Assembly (NCBI RefSeq): GCF_023094165.1
Contig: NZ_JALMDK010000008.1
Coordinates: 62,001-126,000 of the forward strand
Reading direction: 5' to 3'
Origin: Crossiella sp. S99.2
GTDB lineage: Bacteria; Actinomycetota; Actinomycetes; Mycobacteriales; Pseudonocardiaceae
Length of the DNA: 64,000 bases
The first letter of the stretch is position 1. Every line of letters starts with the position of its first letter. The position numbers and the translations under genes are program-made. The notes beneath the pieces were generated by a model. That model was not told the origin of the DNA, did not search any database, and worked only from the letters and a program-made list of their open reading frames with translations. Below, piece after piece: positions 8,561 to 17,636 of this stretch.

Positions 8561-9385
8561 TCAGGAGATGCAGAATCCGACCTGACCGGCCTTGCAGTGC
8601 GGGCACGGGACGGTGCCGTTGTCGCTGACCTCGCCGAGGGTGTCGAAGTCCCAGCCGCGGGCAGTGGTGTCGCCTTCGGGCCGGAACCACCACGAACCGG
8701 ACTCGGCGCCCCACCGGCTGCCACAAGCTGCGCACTCGGCCCTGCAGTGGGAGGCGGCGAAGCCTTCGGTGTCCAGGGCGCGCAGCGCCAGGCGTTCGGC
8801 GACGACATCGGGGTGTTCGTCGGGGTCGAAGTCCATGGCGGCCGCGCCGACCAGGGTGAAGAAGAGATCGCCGACCAGACCGACGAGGTACCAGCCGGCC
8901 GGGACGATGTGGCTGCGCTCGGTCAGCTCCCACTGGTCGGAGTAGGCGTGCCCGGTCCGGGCCAGGCGGTCGAGTGCCTCGCGGGAATGCCAGTACCGCA
9001 CGCCCAGGACTACGAAGGGCCGGAGCACGTGCACGGCGAGAAGTCGGCGGCCGGTGTTCAGGTAGGCATCGGTGTACGGCTCGGACCAGACCGTGCGCAC
9101 CTCGGCCAACCCGGTTCGGGCCAGCGCGTGCAGGACGCCGGCAGCGTCGCAGGCGGCGATGTCCGGCCGGTCCACGCGCGGTGGAACGTCCGGGCGGAGG
9201 TCGGCCATGGGGACCGGGGTGTACGGCGTGACGGCGTAGGCCGTTGCCTCGGACGCGGCCAGCAGCAGCGCGTCGTTCAGGCGCCGGCCCCACGGACGGT
9301 CTGCCGCGGCGAGCACGGCGCGAATCGTCTCTTCGGCATCAACGTTCAGAGAGTAGTCGGAGACATGAGTGTCAATGCAGGTCAT
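8561..9385 (-). CDS. Hypothetical protein with C-terminal zinc ribbon
   Basis: The ATG at 9385 is preferred to ATG 9394 because AAGGGG then lies 9 bases away. The 274-residue product has an N-terminal helical part (ADRPWGRRLNDALLLAASEATAYA) and a C-terminal double CxxC module (CRAECAACGSRW about 235-246, and CPHCKAGQVGFC at the end) that should bind zinc. No family is recognised. It precedes the ArdC gene in the same direction with a 157-bp gap, so it may be the first gene of the antirestriction transcript. Confidence 0.7.
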   Translation of the reverse strand: MTCIDTHVSDYSLNVDAEETIRAVLAAADRPWGRRLNDALLLAASEATAYAVTPYTPVPMADLRPDVPPRVDRPDIAACDAAGVLHALARTGLAEVRTVWSEPYTDAYLNTGRRLLAVHVLRPFVVLGVRYWHSREALDRLARTGHAYSDQWELTERSHIVPAGWYLVGLVGDLFFTLVGAAAMDFDPDEHPDVVAERLALRALDTEGFAASHCRAECAACGSRWGAESGSWWFRPEGDTTARGWDFDTLGEVSDNGTVPCPHCKAGQVGFCIS

Positions 9386-9963
9386 TGCAGTCATCCCCTT
9401 TGCGGGATCAGGCGGACATTTGGAGAGTGAACCGTCAGCTTCCGGGGTTGCCGTCCCTTTGTCCGACACCTTCGACGCTACCCTGAATTTCGGAAAACAC
9501 AAGGTGGAATTCGGGTGATTCTCATGATTCTTTTCAGTCTGAATAGGTGCGACATACGTATTATCAATGGTTCGATTCACTCAATTTGACCCGAGAGCAA
9601 GAATGCTTGACGGCAGCGAAAGGTGAGGTAATAAGAGAGTGAAAATGTCGAATATATACTTGCTGGGAGTTGGGCGGGCGACAGAGGCTGGTCGTCGATC
9701 ATCACCGAGCACACCGCCGCCGCGCCCAACCTGTTCAGATGCCTACCAGCAGGCGAGTCGGCCCCAACATCGGTAGCCCCGCAGGTGGCAGCTACCAGTG
9801 ACTTCGATGGTCGGCATCCCTGCCTGCCTAGCTGGACGGGTGCGAGGAAGCCCGGCTGGCGCCCTATCGGGACCGTAGGACCGGCTTCAGTGAGATCGCA
9901 CCGCCACGGGCCATAGGCCCTACGAGTGGTCAGCTCGGATCGGAATTCGACTCCGGCTTTTCC
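9386..9963. other. AT-richer intergenic region with probable promoter
   Basis: The 578 bp hold no supported gene. The part 9480-9680 is markedly AT-rich for this genome (for example AATATATACTT near 9650 and ATACGTATTATCAATGG near 9560) and probably drives the leftward 9385-to-6082 genes. A small GGGCC-ATA-GGCCC hairpin sits near 9908-9920, downstream of the Tad operon end, and may help terminate that operon. Confidence 0.5.
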
Positions 9964-12774
9964 CTAACCTGGCCTGCCGGAAGGCACGTTCCGGCCGAGG
10001 CGTTCCATATCCTCGACGAGCTTCTCGGTGTCACGACTCGGGTGTTGTTCGATGTCGTGCAGGCTGGCGATCAGCAGTGCGTGCGTGCGCCTGATGGCAT
10101 CGAATTGTCCTAGCCGCGCCTGCGTGCGGATGATACTTCGGTAGATGTCCTCATTATAGGGGTCGAGTAGCCGTGCGCGCTCCAGCAATCGCAGCCGGAT
10201 GTCGGGATTGTCTTCAGCGCGAAGGAGAAACCCGAGGGCGTCCAGGGCATCGCGGCGGGCGGCTTCCCTCGGCGCGTCCAGCCAGGTTCTGCTGAGGTCC
10301 TCGGCCAGGTCGCCGCGGTAGAGGTCGAGAGCCTCGGCCAGACCGCGGTGGCGGGTCTCGGTGGATCGGTCTCGGCTGGTGATGGTGCTCTGGAAGCGGT
10401 GGTAGTCGGTGCTGACCAGGGTGTGGTCGAGGTGGTAGCGGCCGTCGTGGTTGCGGATCAGGTTGGTGATCTGGCTGCCGGTTGCCGTGCGCATGGCGTG
10501 GCGGAGCCGGGAGAGCGTGTAGTGCATGGCGTTGTAGGGGCGGGAGGTGGGGCTGTCCGGCCAGATGGCCTCGTTGAGGGCCTCGCGGCGGACACCGCGC
10601 GGGTGCAGGGCCAGGAAGACCAGGATTTCCCACTGCTTGCCGGTCAGCGCGCCGGTGAGGTCGTGCAGTTCGCCGCTGTCGACCCTGCTCAGCCGGAGTT
10701 GGCCGAACACCTGGAGCCGGAGCGGAGCAGCCTGTTGCTCGGGTTCGCCGGGGCTGGCTGGAGTCGACGCGATGGTGGGTGCGGTGTCGGCCGGGGTGGT
10801 CGGCGTGGAGCGGGTCGCCGGCACCTCGGCGGTGGTTTCGAGGACGGTGACTTCGGCTCTCGCCGGTTCGGGCGGGATGGCCGGGCGCTCCTCCGGGGTG
10901 GCGGCCTGGTGCAGCACCGCGAGCACGTCGGCGGTGTCGGTGGCGGGCAGAGTGAACAGGCGGATGCCCGTGAGCTGATCTCCCTGGTTGGACTCGGTGG
11001 CTGAGGTGGTGCCGTCCGGCGCGACGTGGACGGTGGCCCCGTGAGGCCAGGGGCCGAGCAGGATGGCGGCCAGGTTGAGGGCGGTGCCGTGGTCGAGGAT
11101 CGCCTGGAGTCGATGCTGGTCGGCGGTGGGCCGGGCGAGCAGGACGAGCTGCTCGCGCTCTGGTGGGAGTTGGCGGGTTTCGGTGGTCAGGCGCGTGTGG
11201 GTGAGCAGGGCCGCCTCCATCTCCTCCAAGGCGGCCTGCAAGATCGGCGTCACGGTGATCGCCGCGGGCAGGCGCGTGGTGTCGACGCCGTCGAAGACGG
11301 TGTCCACGTCGTTGCGTGGCAGCAGGATTCGCGTCCGGCGCTGGTGCTGGGTGGCGGTGGTGAGCAGGTGGAGCAGCAGGGCTCGGGCTGCATCTGCGGC
11401 GCCGGGGCCCTGCAGGCCGAGGCCGTGGGTGGCGGCCAGGTTGAGGGCGAGTTCGTGGCCGTCGCGGACGCCGAGGATGGCCTGCCCCAGTGGAAGGGCC
11501 GGCGTGGATGGTGCGGCGGGGAGGGCGTGGTCGTGGGCGATGCGCAAGGCGCGGACGACCGGGGCGAGGGGCTGGTGCAGGTCGGCGCGCTCGCCGCTGC
11601 CTATTCGATAGCGGCGGCGTTTCCGGAGGGCGAGGGTGGCCAGCGCGGTGGTGACCGCGGTGGCCAGGCCGAGGCTGACGAAGGCACCGGTGGACAGCTC
11701 GAACCCTGCTTCGGCCGGGGCCGGATCACCACGGTCCGCGGGCTCGTTCGGGGCCGGAGTTGGCGGTGCTGAAGGGGGTGGAGAAGGTGGTGTTGGAGGT
11801 GGTGTTGGAGGTGAGGGCGGTGGTGGCGCAGTGATCCAGAGTTGCCAGCCGGGGCGGAGATGGTCCGGGTTGGTCCAGGCGCGGCCGTCGGGTTGGGGGC
11901 GGTGGTGGTTGTCCTCCCACAGCCGCCACCAGCCGCCGTGGTGGCCGTACTCCCGTTGCGCGATCGTGGAAGCGGTCTCCCCGGCGGCGACCGTCACCGC
12001 GACCATCCCCGCGGGCGTGGTGCGGGCCGGTGGCGGGAGCAACAGCACGTCGCCGGGGTAGAGCAGGTCGGGGTTGGGGATGCGGTCGGCGTTGAGACGG
12101 TGGATCTCGTGGTAGCGGCGGGGATCGCCCAGGTGGGTGTGGGCCAGGCTGGTCATGGTGTCACCGGGCCGCACGGTGATCCGGGGGCATTCCGGGCGCA
12201 CCGCCGGGTCCACCGTGCGACGACCCGCCAACCCGCCGTCGACAGTGAACGGCTTGCTGTCGCTGGCTTTCGGGGGCCCGATGACGCGGTCGGGGTCGTG
12301 CACGGCGGTGGCCACTGTTCTCGACCCGGTGGCGGGCAGGGCCAGCGCGGACTGGGGCAACAGCGCGATGAGGACCGTGGCGATCAGCCCGGCGATCCAC
12401 CGCCGCGGACCGACCCCGCCGCGCAGGGTGCGGATGCCGTGGCGCAGTTGGTGGATGGTCTCGGCCAGGACCAGGCCGAGCATGGCCAGCCAGGTCACCC
12501 AGAGCACCACCAGCAGCAGACCGGGGATCAGCGTGCCGGCGCCATAGGCGAAGCGCAGCCGGTGCCAGGCCGATTCCAGCCACGGGAGGATCTCCTCTCG
12601 CCGCGGCAGGTCGTCCAGTCCCGGTAGTTCGTCGGGCAGCAACTGCCGCGGGTCGCTGCCCACAGCCAGCAGTCCGATCGGCAGGCCCACCACCAGCGTC
12701 AGCACAAGCAGCACCGCGCCCAGGCCGCGGGCGATGTCGGCCCAGCCGCGAGGTCCTGCCCGGCCGTCCATCAC
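9964..12774 (-). CDS. Membrane-anchored LysM / BTAD (SARP-type) regulator
   Basis: A 936-residue fusion. Transmembrane segments lie at about 18-38, 81-105, 126-146 and 364-384. Between the third and fourth are two LysM-type modules (about 197-246, ITVRPGDTMTSLA; and 259-314, VTVAAGETASTIA) and a Pro-rich linker (316-345), which should face the cell wall. The cytoplasmic part ends in a winged-helix domain (TGKQWEILVFLALHPRGVRR, about 680-700) plus a BTAD helical repeat (ALDLYRGDLAEDL onward), the DNA-binding architecture of SARP regulators. It is the last gene of the Tad operon, its GTG start overlapping the preceding stop. A wall-sensing transcription regulator is inferred. Confidence 0.85.
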   Translation of the reverse strand: MMDGRAGPRGWADIARGLGAVLLVLTLVVGLPIGLLAVGSDPRQLLPDELPGLDDLPRREEILPWLESAWHRLRFAYGAGTLIPGLLLVVLWVTWLAMLGLVLAETIHQLRHGIRTLRGGVGPRRWIAGLIATVLIALLPQSALALPATGSRTVATAVHDPDRVIGPPKASDSKPFTVDGGLAGRRTVDPAVRPECPRITVRPGDTMTSLAHTHLGDPRRYHEIHRLNADRIPNPDLLYPGDVLLLPPPARTTPAGMVAVTVAAGETASTIAQREYGHHGGWWRLWEDNHHRPQPDGRAWTNPDHLRPGWQLWITAPPPPSPPTPPPTPPSPPPSAPPTPAPNEPADRGDPAPAEAGFELSTGAFVSLGLATAVTTALATLALRKRRRYRIGSGERADLHQPLAPVVRALRIAHDHALPAAPSTPALPLGQAILGVRDGHELALNLAATHGLGLQGPGAADAARALLLHLLTTATQHQRRTRILLPRNDVDTVFDGVDTTRLPAAITVTPILQAALEEMEAALLTHTRLTTETRQLPPEREQLVLLARPTADQHRLQAILDHGTALNLAAILLGPWPHGATVHVAPDGTTSATESNQGDQLTGIRLFTLPATDTADVLAVLHQAATPEERPAIPPEPARAEVTVLETTAEVPATRSTPTTPADTAPTIASTPASPGEPEQQAAPLRLQVFGQLRLSRVDSGELHDLTGALTGKQWEILVFLALHPRGVRREALNEAIWPDSPTSRPYNAMHYTLSRLRHAMRTATGSQITNLIRNHDGRYHLDHTLVSTDYHRFQSTITSRDRSTETRHRGLAEALDLYRGDLAEDLSRTWLDAPREAARRDALDALGFLLRAEDNPDIRLRLLERARLLDPYNEDIYRSIIRTQARLGQFDAIRRTHALLIASLHDIEQHPSRDTEKLVEDMERLGRNVPSGRPG

Positions 12775-13199
12775 CGGTCCCGACGAAGCGAGGTTGGTCC
12801 GGTGCCGATGTCGAGCCCGGCGGTGGCGGTGCCGGTGACGGTGTAGTGGGAACCGAGCAGACCGATCCGGGCCTGCTCGGTGCAGCGCACCTGAACGAGC
12901 ACTGTGCGGGCGGAGGTGATCTCCACCGTGCCGGGGCAGCCGGAGCGGGCCAGGTGGCCGCGGGCCGCGGTGTGGGCGGCGGGGACGTCGAGTTGGATCG
13001 GGTTGCTGCGAGTGTCCACGGCGGTCAAGGCCGCGCGGGCGGTTTCGGCGGCGAGGGCATCAGCACGGGAGTAGGCGCGGATCTTCCCGGTGCCGTCCAC
13101 GACCAGGGCGAGCACCAGCACCAGGGCGAAGCCCAGGATGGCGGTCATGACGCTGACCGCACCGCTGTCGTCCACACGGTGCCGGGTCGCGGGGTTCAT
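12771..13199 (-). CDS. TadG-like pilus assembly protein
   Basis: The 142-residue protein has a short basic leader, then GAVSVMTAILGFALVLVLAL (about 13-32), the type IV-pilin-like hydrophobic helix that TadE/TadG-like minor pilins insert in the membrane. The extracellular part carries two Cys (GCPG, RCTE) that may pair. Start ATG 13199 overlaps the previous gene and its stop overlaps the LysM/BTAD gene, inside the single Tad operon. These minor pseudopilins help pilus assembly. The Glu at position 5 of the helix, present in true Flp pilins, is absent. Confidence 0.75.
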   Translation of the reverse strand: MNPATRHRVDDSGAVSVMTAILGFALVLVLALVVDGTGKIRAYSRADALAAETARAALTAVDTRSNPIQLDVPAAHTAARGHLARSGCPGTVEITSARTVLVQVRCTEQARIGLLGSHYTVTGTATAGLDIGTGPTSLRRDR

Positions 13200-13636
13200 G
13201 TCCGGCCCCGGAAGGGATCCAGGGGGCTGATGAAGGTGTCCTGGAGGAACTTGCTGCCCGGAATGGGGAGGGCGAGGTCGGCCAGTTCGGCCACACAGGT
13301 CACCGTCGCGGACACCATGGCCGGTTGGCCGGGCGGGACGGTGAAGCCGGAGGTGTCCACACTCACGGTGAGGCTGCGGCAGTGCAGATCCTGCTCGGTG
13401 AGCACCCGGCGCGCGGTGGCGGTGGCGGTGTGCTGAGCCTGGGTGGCGGTGCGGGCCAAGGAAGCGGTGCGGGCCGCGGCGATGGCGGCGTCGGTGACCA
13501 CGGTGTGGGCAAGCATGACCCGGCCGGCGGCGATCAGGACGGTGGTGAACAGCAACAGGACCGGAATAGCCGCGGCGGCGAACTCCACGCTGACCGACCC
13601 GTCCGCGCTCCCGCGCCGGGGGTGGCGGCGGGTCAT
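13196..13636 (-). CDS. TadE-like minor pilin
   Basis: The 146-residue product starts with basic residues (MTRRHPRRG), then SVSVEFAAAAIPVLLLFTTV (about 14-33), the TadE-type processed helix including the conserved Glu of the VEF motif. The remaining part is a small extracytoplasmic domain with Cys residues in LHCRSL and VTCVAE. It overlaps both neighbours by 4 bases. A role as minor pseudopilin in the Tad secretion/pilus machine follows from family and context. Confidence 0.8.
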   Translation of the reverse strand: MTRRHPRRGSADGSVSVEFAAAAIPVLLLFTTVLIAAGRVMLAHTVVTDAAIAAARTASLARTATQAQHTATATARRVLTEQDLHCRSLTVSVDTSGFTVPPGQPAMVSATVTCVAELADLALPIPGSKFLQDTFISPLDPFRGRT

Positions 13637-14082
13637 CGCGGGTTCCCGGTGTCGTTGGGGGTGGTGAAGCGTTCCTTGGCGCCGGTGACGCTGCGGGTGA
13701 TGCGCAGGTCCAGGCCGGGGATCGGGACCAGGCGGAGCACGGAGGCGGTGACCTCCACGCGCACGGTGGTGGGCGTGCTGCCGGTGGTGCTGACCGCGGA
13801 GTTGGTGACCAGGCCGTTGCCGGTGCGCTCCAGGAAAGCTCGGGCGGCGGCCTGTCCCTCGGCCGGGGTGCCGGTGAGCGTGCGTACTGTTTGCAAGCCG
13901 TGCTGGGCGGCGGCCTGGCACAGACTGCGGGCATACCAGTACACCCCGGCCTGCGTAGCGGCGGAGAACAGCAGGAAGAACAGGGGCAGCAGCACCGCCA
14001 GTTGCACGGTCGCCGCTCCACGATCCTTCCAGCGGTGCCGCAGCATCGGGCTATGTCCTGTGTGGACGGTGGTGTTGTTCAT
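13633..14082 (-). CDS. TadE-like minor pilin
   Basis: The ATG at 14082 has a GAGGT site 5 bases upstream; ATG 14046 is an alternative. The 149-residue product contains DRGAATVQLAVLLPLFFLLF (about 20-39), the pilin-like hydrophobic stretch in which Gln replaces the usual Glu of the TadE box. The outer domain is short and polar. It is in the middle of the Tad operon, upstream of a second TadE-like gene, and probably forms part of the pseudopilus with it. Confidence 0.78.
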   Translation of the reverse strand: MNNTTVHTGHSPMLRHRWKDRGAATVQLAVLLPLFFLLFSAATQAGVYWYARSLCQAAAQHGLQTVRTLTGTPAEGQAAARAFLERTGNGLVTNSAVSTTGSTPTTVRVEVTASVLRLVPIPGLDLRITRSVTGAKERFTTPNDTGNPR

Positions 14083-14095
14083 GGTGGACCTCGGT

Positions 14096-14353
14096 TTAGG
14101 GCAGTTGGTCGAGGTACTTCTGGGCGATTGCCTTGTAGGCGGCCCAGACGAGCAGGGCCAGCGCGACGCCCAGTGCGATGCCGATGGCGATCTCCACCGT
14201 TTCCACGCCGTCGTCCCCGCCCCGGCGCCTGCCGGTGCGGCGACGCACGGTGGTGGCCTTCTCGGCCAGGTCGGTGACGGTGAGGACGATTTGGAGTGCG
14301 AGCCGGTGCGGGAGGTTTCTCCAGCGGTCCGGGGCTCGGGGTGAGCGGAGCAT
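14096..14353 (-). CDS. Small Flp-type pilin candidate
   Basis: An 85-residue protein with a charged cytoplasmic head containing RRRTGRRRGGDDG, followed by VETVEIAIGIALGVALALLV (about 50-69) and a short tail AAYKAIAQKYLDQLP. The Gly followed by a hydrophobic helix with Glu near position 5 resembles the cleavage and assembly motif of type IVb/Flp pilins, although the leader is longer than usual. Located between the TadC gene and the minor pilins, it is the best candidate for the structural pilin. Alternatively it is a small assembly factor. Confidence 0.65.
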   Translation of the reverse strand: MLRSPRAPDRWRNLPHRLALQIVLTVTDLAEKATTVRRRTGRRRGGDDGVETVEIAIGIALGVALALLVWAAYKAIAQKYLDQLP

Positions 14354-14371
14354 GAGATGTCCACATCCCTT

Positions 14372-15247
14372 CTACAGTCGGGCGATCAGCGGGTAGACGA
14401 TGACGATCAGGAAGCCGATCAGCAGGCACGCCAACGGTCCGACGAGGCGTTCGGAGCGGCGGTTGGCCTCTTCCCGGTCAGCGGCCAGGGTGGCTTGGCG
14501 CAGTGCGGCGGCTTTGGCGGTCAGGGTGGTGTAGACGGCGGCGCCCTCGGCGGCGGTGGCCAGGATGTCGGCCAGCTCGACCACCGCGGGCACCCGGAAC
14601 CGTTGTCCCCACTGGGCAAGGGCGTCCCAGGCGGGAGTGCCGGTGAGGCGGGCGCGGTGCAGGATCGCGCGGATCTGGCCGAGGACCCAGCCACTGCCCA
14701 GGGAGGCGGCCTCACCGAGCGCTTGTGCCGCTGCGGCGCCGGCGGCGCGTTCCTGGGCGACCAGTTCGAGGTAGGAGGCAAGGGTGCGGGTGAACTCCGC
14801 CCGTGCCGCGGTCGCGGCCCGGGTGATCCGGACGCCCGGGATCAGCGAGGCCGTGACCATGCCGACCACGGCCAGCATGGTGACCGTCACGATGTCCAGC
14901 TCGACGACGACACCGAGAACGATGGCGGTGAGCCCACCGAGGGCAGCCCAGGTGAGCCTGGCCGCCACGTAGCCGGTGACCGTGCGCTCCAACAACTCCA
15001 GGTCCAGCACCGGCACGCCCCACCACCGGTTGGATGTTCGCGCCGAACGCTCCGCGAGCCCGGCCAGGACGCGCACCGGCCACGATGGCCGACGAGTCCC
15101 CTGTGTCGTACTGGCCTGGGGTGCGGCGTGGTGGTTCTGCACGCGGGCCATGGCCGCGGCGATGTTGAGCGGGGCCGGGGGTGCGATCGCGATCACCAGC
15201 AAGGTGACGGCGAGCCCGGCGCAGACTCCGAGGATCAGGGCGTTCAC
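14372..15247 (-). CDS. tadC: TadC-like inner-membrane platform protein
   Basis: The 291-residue protein contains the type II secretion F domain: helical cytoplasmic core with EFTRTLASYLELVAQERAAG and GTPAWDALAQWGQRF (about 150-235), flanked by membrane helices (about 2-20, 100-145 and 268-290). GTG 15247 overlaps the TadB stop by 4 bases; GTG 15256 would add three residues. TadB and TadC together make the membrane platform on which the TadA ATPase works. Gene order after TadB matches the classical Tad locus. Confidence 0.85.
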   Translation of the reverse strand: MNALILGVCAGLAVTLLVIAIAPPAPLNIAAAMARVQNHHAAPQASTTQGTRRPSWPVRVLAGLAERSARTSNRWWGVPVLDLELLERTVTGYVAARLTWAALGGLTAIVLGVVVELDIVTVTMLAVVGMVTASLIPGVRITRAATAARAEFTRTLASYLELVAQERAAGAAAAQALGEAASLGSGWVLGQIRAILHRARLTGTPAWDALAQWGQRFRVPAVVELADILATAAEGAAVYTTLTAKAAALRQATLAADREEANRRSERLVGPLACLLIGFLIVIVYPLIARL

Positions 15248-16134
15248 GGTGTCCACCGCCGTGGTGTTCGGCCGAGGAAACGCGGGCGGTGCAACAGGAA
15301 TCCTGGTTCCGGGCGGGGCCGGGTCAAGGTGGCCAGCCATACGCAGGCCAGTGCGAGGAATCCCAGCGCCAGGGCCAGCCACAGCTGCCCGACGAGCGTG
15401 TCGAAGGGGGTGAGGTAGTCCTCGGTGAAGACCGACAAGGCGGCGGTCATGGCGGCGATGATGCCCAGCAGCGCCCGCACACTGGTGCGGATTTTGGCGC
15501 GATCGGCTTCGACTTCGCGGCGGGCGGCGACGTCTTGTCGTAGCGACTGTGCCAGTTCGGTGAGGATGGGCAGCAGGCCGCGGCCGCCGCTGCGCAGGCG
15601 CAGGAGCAGGCAGGCCACGACGCGGTGGGCGGCGGCGTGGTCGAGGTCGCGGGCGAAGGCCCACAGCGCCGGTTCCGTCCCGCCGGCGCGGGTGCGCGCG
15701 GCCAGGGCCTGGACGTGTTCGGCGATCGGGGCAGGTGCGGTGCGGGCGCTGGCGGTCAACGCCGACTCCAGCCCGCCCGCGCCGGAACCCAGCAGATCGG
15801 CCACGCGCCGGATCCACTCGGCCAGCGCCTCCAGAGTGGCGATCATGCCGCGGTTGCCGGGCTGGGCCACCGCGCGCGGCACCAGCACCACCCCGATCGC
15901 CGCCGCGACCGCGGCCACCGGCCAGCCGCTGACCCACCACACCAAACCACCCGCGACGACAGCAGACAGCGTGGCTCGCGGCCGAGCCCACCGCCGGCCC
16001 CACACCCAGGCGTTCCACCCGCGTCGACCCGAACCGCCGCGCTCGGCGGGTGGGGCCGGGGCGCGCAAGCTGGTGGCGGCCAGCAAGACCGCGGTCGCCA
16101 AGGCCACACCCAGTACTGCGGGCAGGGCGGTCAT
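15244..16134 (-). CDS. tadB: TadB-like inner-membrane platform protein
   Basis: The 296-residue protein has hydrophobic segments at about 5-22, 55-90 and 220-270 and a cytoplasmic type II secretion F domain with LEALAEWIRRVADLLGSGAG and a LPILTELAQSLRQDVAARRE helix. ATG 16134 overlaps the TadA stop. It is the partner of the adjacent TadC in the pilus platform. The length is a little under that of typical TadB proteins because the region before the first helix is very short. Confidence 0.85.
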   Translation of the reverse strand: MTALPAVLGVALATAVLLAATSLRAPAPPAERGGSGRRGWNAWVWGRRWARPRATLSAVVAGGLVWWVSGWPVAAVAAAIGVVLVPRAVAQPGNRGMIATLEALAEWIRRVADLLGSGAGGLESALTASARTAPAPIAEHVQALAARTRAGGTEPALWAFARDLDHAAAHRVVACLLLRLRSGGRGLLPILTELAQSLRQDVAARREVEADRAKIRTSVRALLGIIAAMTAALSVFTEDYLTPFDTLVGQLWLALALGFLALACVWLATLTRPRPEPGFLLHRPRFLGRTPRRWTP

Positions 16135-17636
16135 GACAGATCCCGGCGCAGGAACGCGGGTTGCCAGTCGCCCTCGGTCTGGTGCAGCAGGGCGGGGTCG
16201 AAGCCGTGCCGGATCAGATCGGCCATCAATCCGGGGCTGGGTGGGAAGGCAGGGATAGCGCGGCCGTCTACCGGGCGGGGGCTGAACAGGTGGGTGAGGT
16301 CGGGGCGGCCGGTGTCCCCGACGGGGCCGAGTTCGGCGATCTCGGTGACGTAGCGCTGGCGGCTGAACCGGCCGGAGTGCGGGTCGTGGTGGTCGACCTT
16401 GGCCAGATGCACGACGAGGTCGATCGCGGAGGCGGTCCAGCGGTAGGCGGCCTCCACCGGCAGCGGAGGTGCGGCGAGTTGGCCGAGGGCGGCGATGCGG
16501 TCGGTGACCGCGGCCGCGGAGGCCGCGTGCAGGGTGCACATGCCCCCGGCGGCGCCGTTGCCCAGCGCGCGCAGCAGGGAGGTGACCTCCCCGGCCCGGA
16601 CCTCACCGACCAGGACCCGGCTCGGGGAATGCCGCAATGTCTGTTTGAGGAGGTCGTCCAGGGTGACCTCGCCGGCGCCTTCGGCGTTGCCCTGCCGGGC
16701 CTCCAGGGGTGTGACCAGGGTGTGGGTGCCGAGGAGGTCCAGGCCCAGTTCTGCGTCGTCTTCGACGGTGATGAGGTGTTCGTTGGCGGGGATTTCCCGG
16801 GCCAGGGCGCGCAGGGCGGTGGTCTTGCCGGTGTAGGGGCCGCCGGTGACGACGATGTTCTTGCCCGCCCGCACCGCCGCGCGCAGGAAGGCAACCAGGA
16901 TCGAGTCCAGGGTGCCGGCCCGCACCAGGTCGTCCAGGCCGACGTCGTGGAGGCGGTGGCGGCGGATGGCGATCCGGGGGCGGTCGGTCAGCGACATCAC
17001 CGCGGACAACCGCGCCCCGAGCAGCCCGCCCGCGGGGATGCGGAAGGAGACCATGGGGTTGGCGGGGCTGAACTCGCGGGCGGTCTGGCCCATCCGGGCA
17101 GCCAGATCGGCCACCATCGTAATCAGGGTGGCATCGGAATCGGCCACCACATACTGCCAGCGTTCCAGCGATCCGTCGGCCAGCTCCAGCCAGACGCGGT
17201 CGTAGCCGTGGATGTGGATGTTCTCCACGTCTTCGCGTTCCAGCAAGGGAAGCAGCGCGCCCAGCCCGGCCATCGAGGCCACCACTGCCTGGGCGAGTTC
17301 CCGCTCGAAGGACAGCGGCACCGGTGGGCGGCCGGCTTGGGCGTTGCGCACGACCCAGTCGGTGATCTCTTCATGAGCCAGCGCAAGCATCCGCGCATGC
17401 TCCGCCGCCGGATTGCGGGTCTCCTGGGCAGGAACGTCGTCCTGACCGAGTTCGTCCAGGCGGACCGCGACGGCGAGCCGGATCTGGTCCACCAGGTCCC
17501 TGGACGGCCGCGCCGACGGCTGTTCCTTCACCGGCGGGGCGCCGGGATGGTCGGTGGTGACGGCACGCAGGCCGCCGCGCCAGTGCGTGTGGTGCCCGGT
17601 CGGGAGGTGGGTCTGTCCGGGTTGGTCCGAGGTCAT
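16131..17636 (-). CDS. tadA: TadA/CpaF-type secretion ATPase
   Basis: A 501-residue hexameric ATPase of the GspE/VirB11 superfamily that powers Tad pilus assembly in the cytoplasm. Walker A is GGPYTGKTT (about residues 264-272), an Asp box-like VEDDAELGLD follows, and Walker B corresponds to SRVLVGEVRAGEV; the His box is TLHAASAAA. The N-terminal domain includes NIHIHGYDRVWLEL, the usual CpaF signature. ATG 17636 overlaps the preceding TadZ-like gene and the stop overlaps TadB. The N-terminal 45 residues are His/Pro-rich and poorly conserved in appearance. Confidence 0.92.
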   Translation of the reverse strand: MTSDQPGQTHLPTGHHTHWRGGLRAVTTDHPGAPPVKEQPSARPSRDLVDQIRLAVAVRLDELGQDDVPAQETRNPAAEHARMLALAHEEITDWVVRNAQAGRPPVPLSFERELAQAVVASMAGLGALLPLLEREDVENIHIHGYDRVWLELADGSLERWQYVVADSDATLITMVADLAARMGQTAREFSPANPMVSFRIPAGGLLGARLSAVMSLTDRPRIAIRRHRLHDVGLDDLVRAGTLDSILVAFLRAAVRAGKNIVVTGGPYTGKTTALRALAREIPANEHLITVEDDAELGLDLLGTHTLVTPLEARQGNAEGAGEVTLDDLLKQTLRHSPSRVLVGEVRAGEVTSLLRALGNGAAGGMCTLHAASAAAVTDRIAALGQLAAPPLPVEAAYRWTASAIDLVVHLAKVDHHDPHSGRFSRQRYVTEIAELGPVGDTGRPDLTHLFSPRPVDGRAIPAFPPSPGLMADLIRHGFDPALLHQTEGDWQPAFLRRDLS

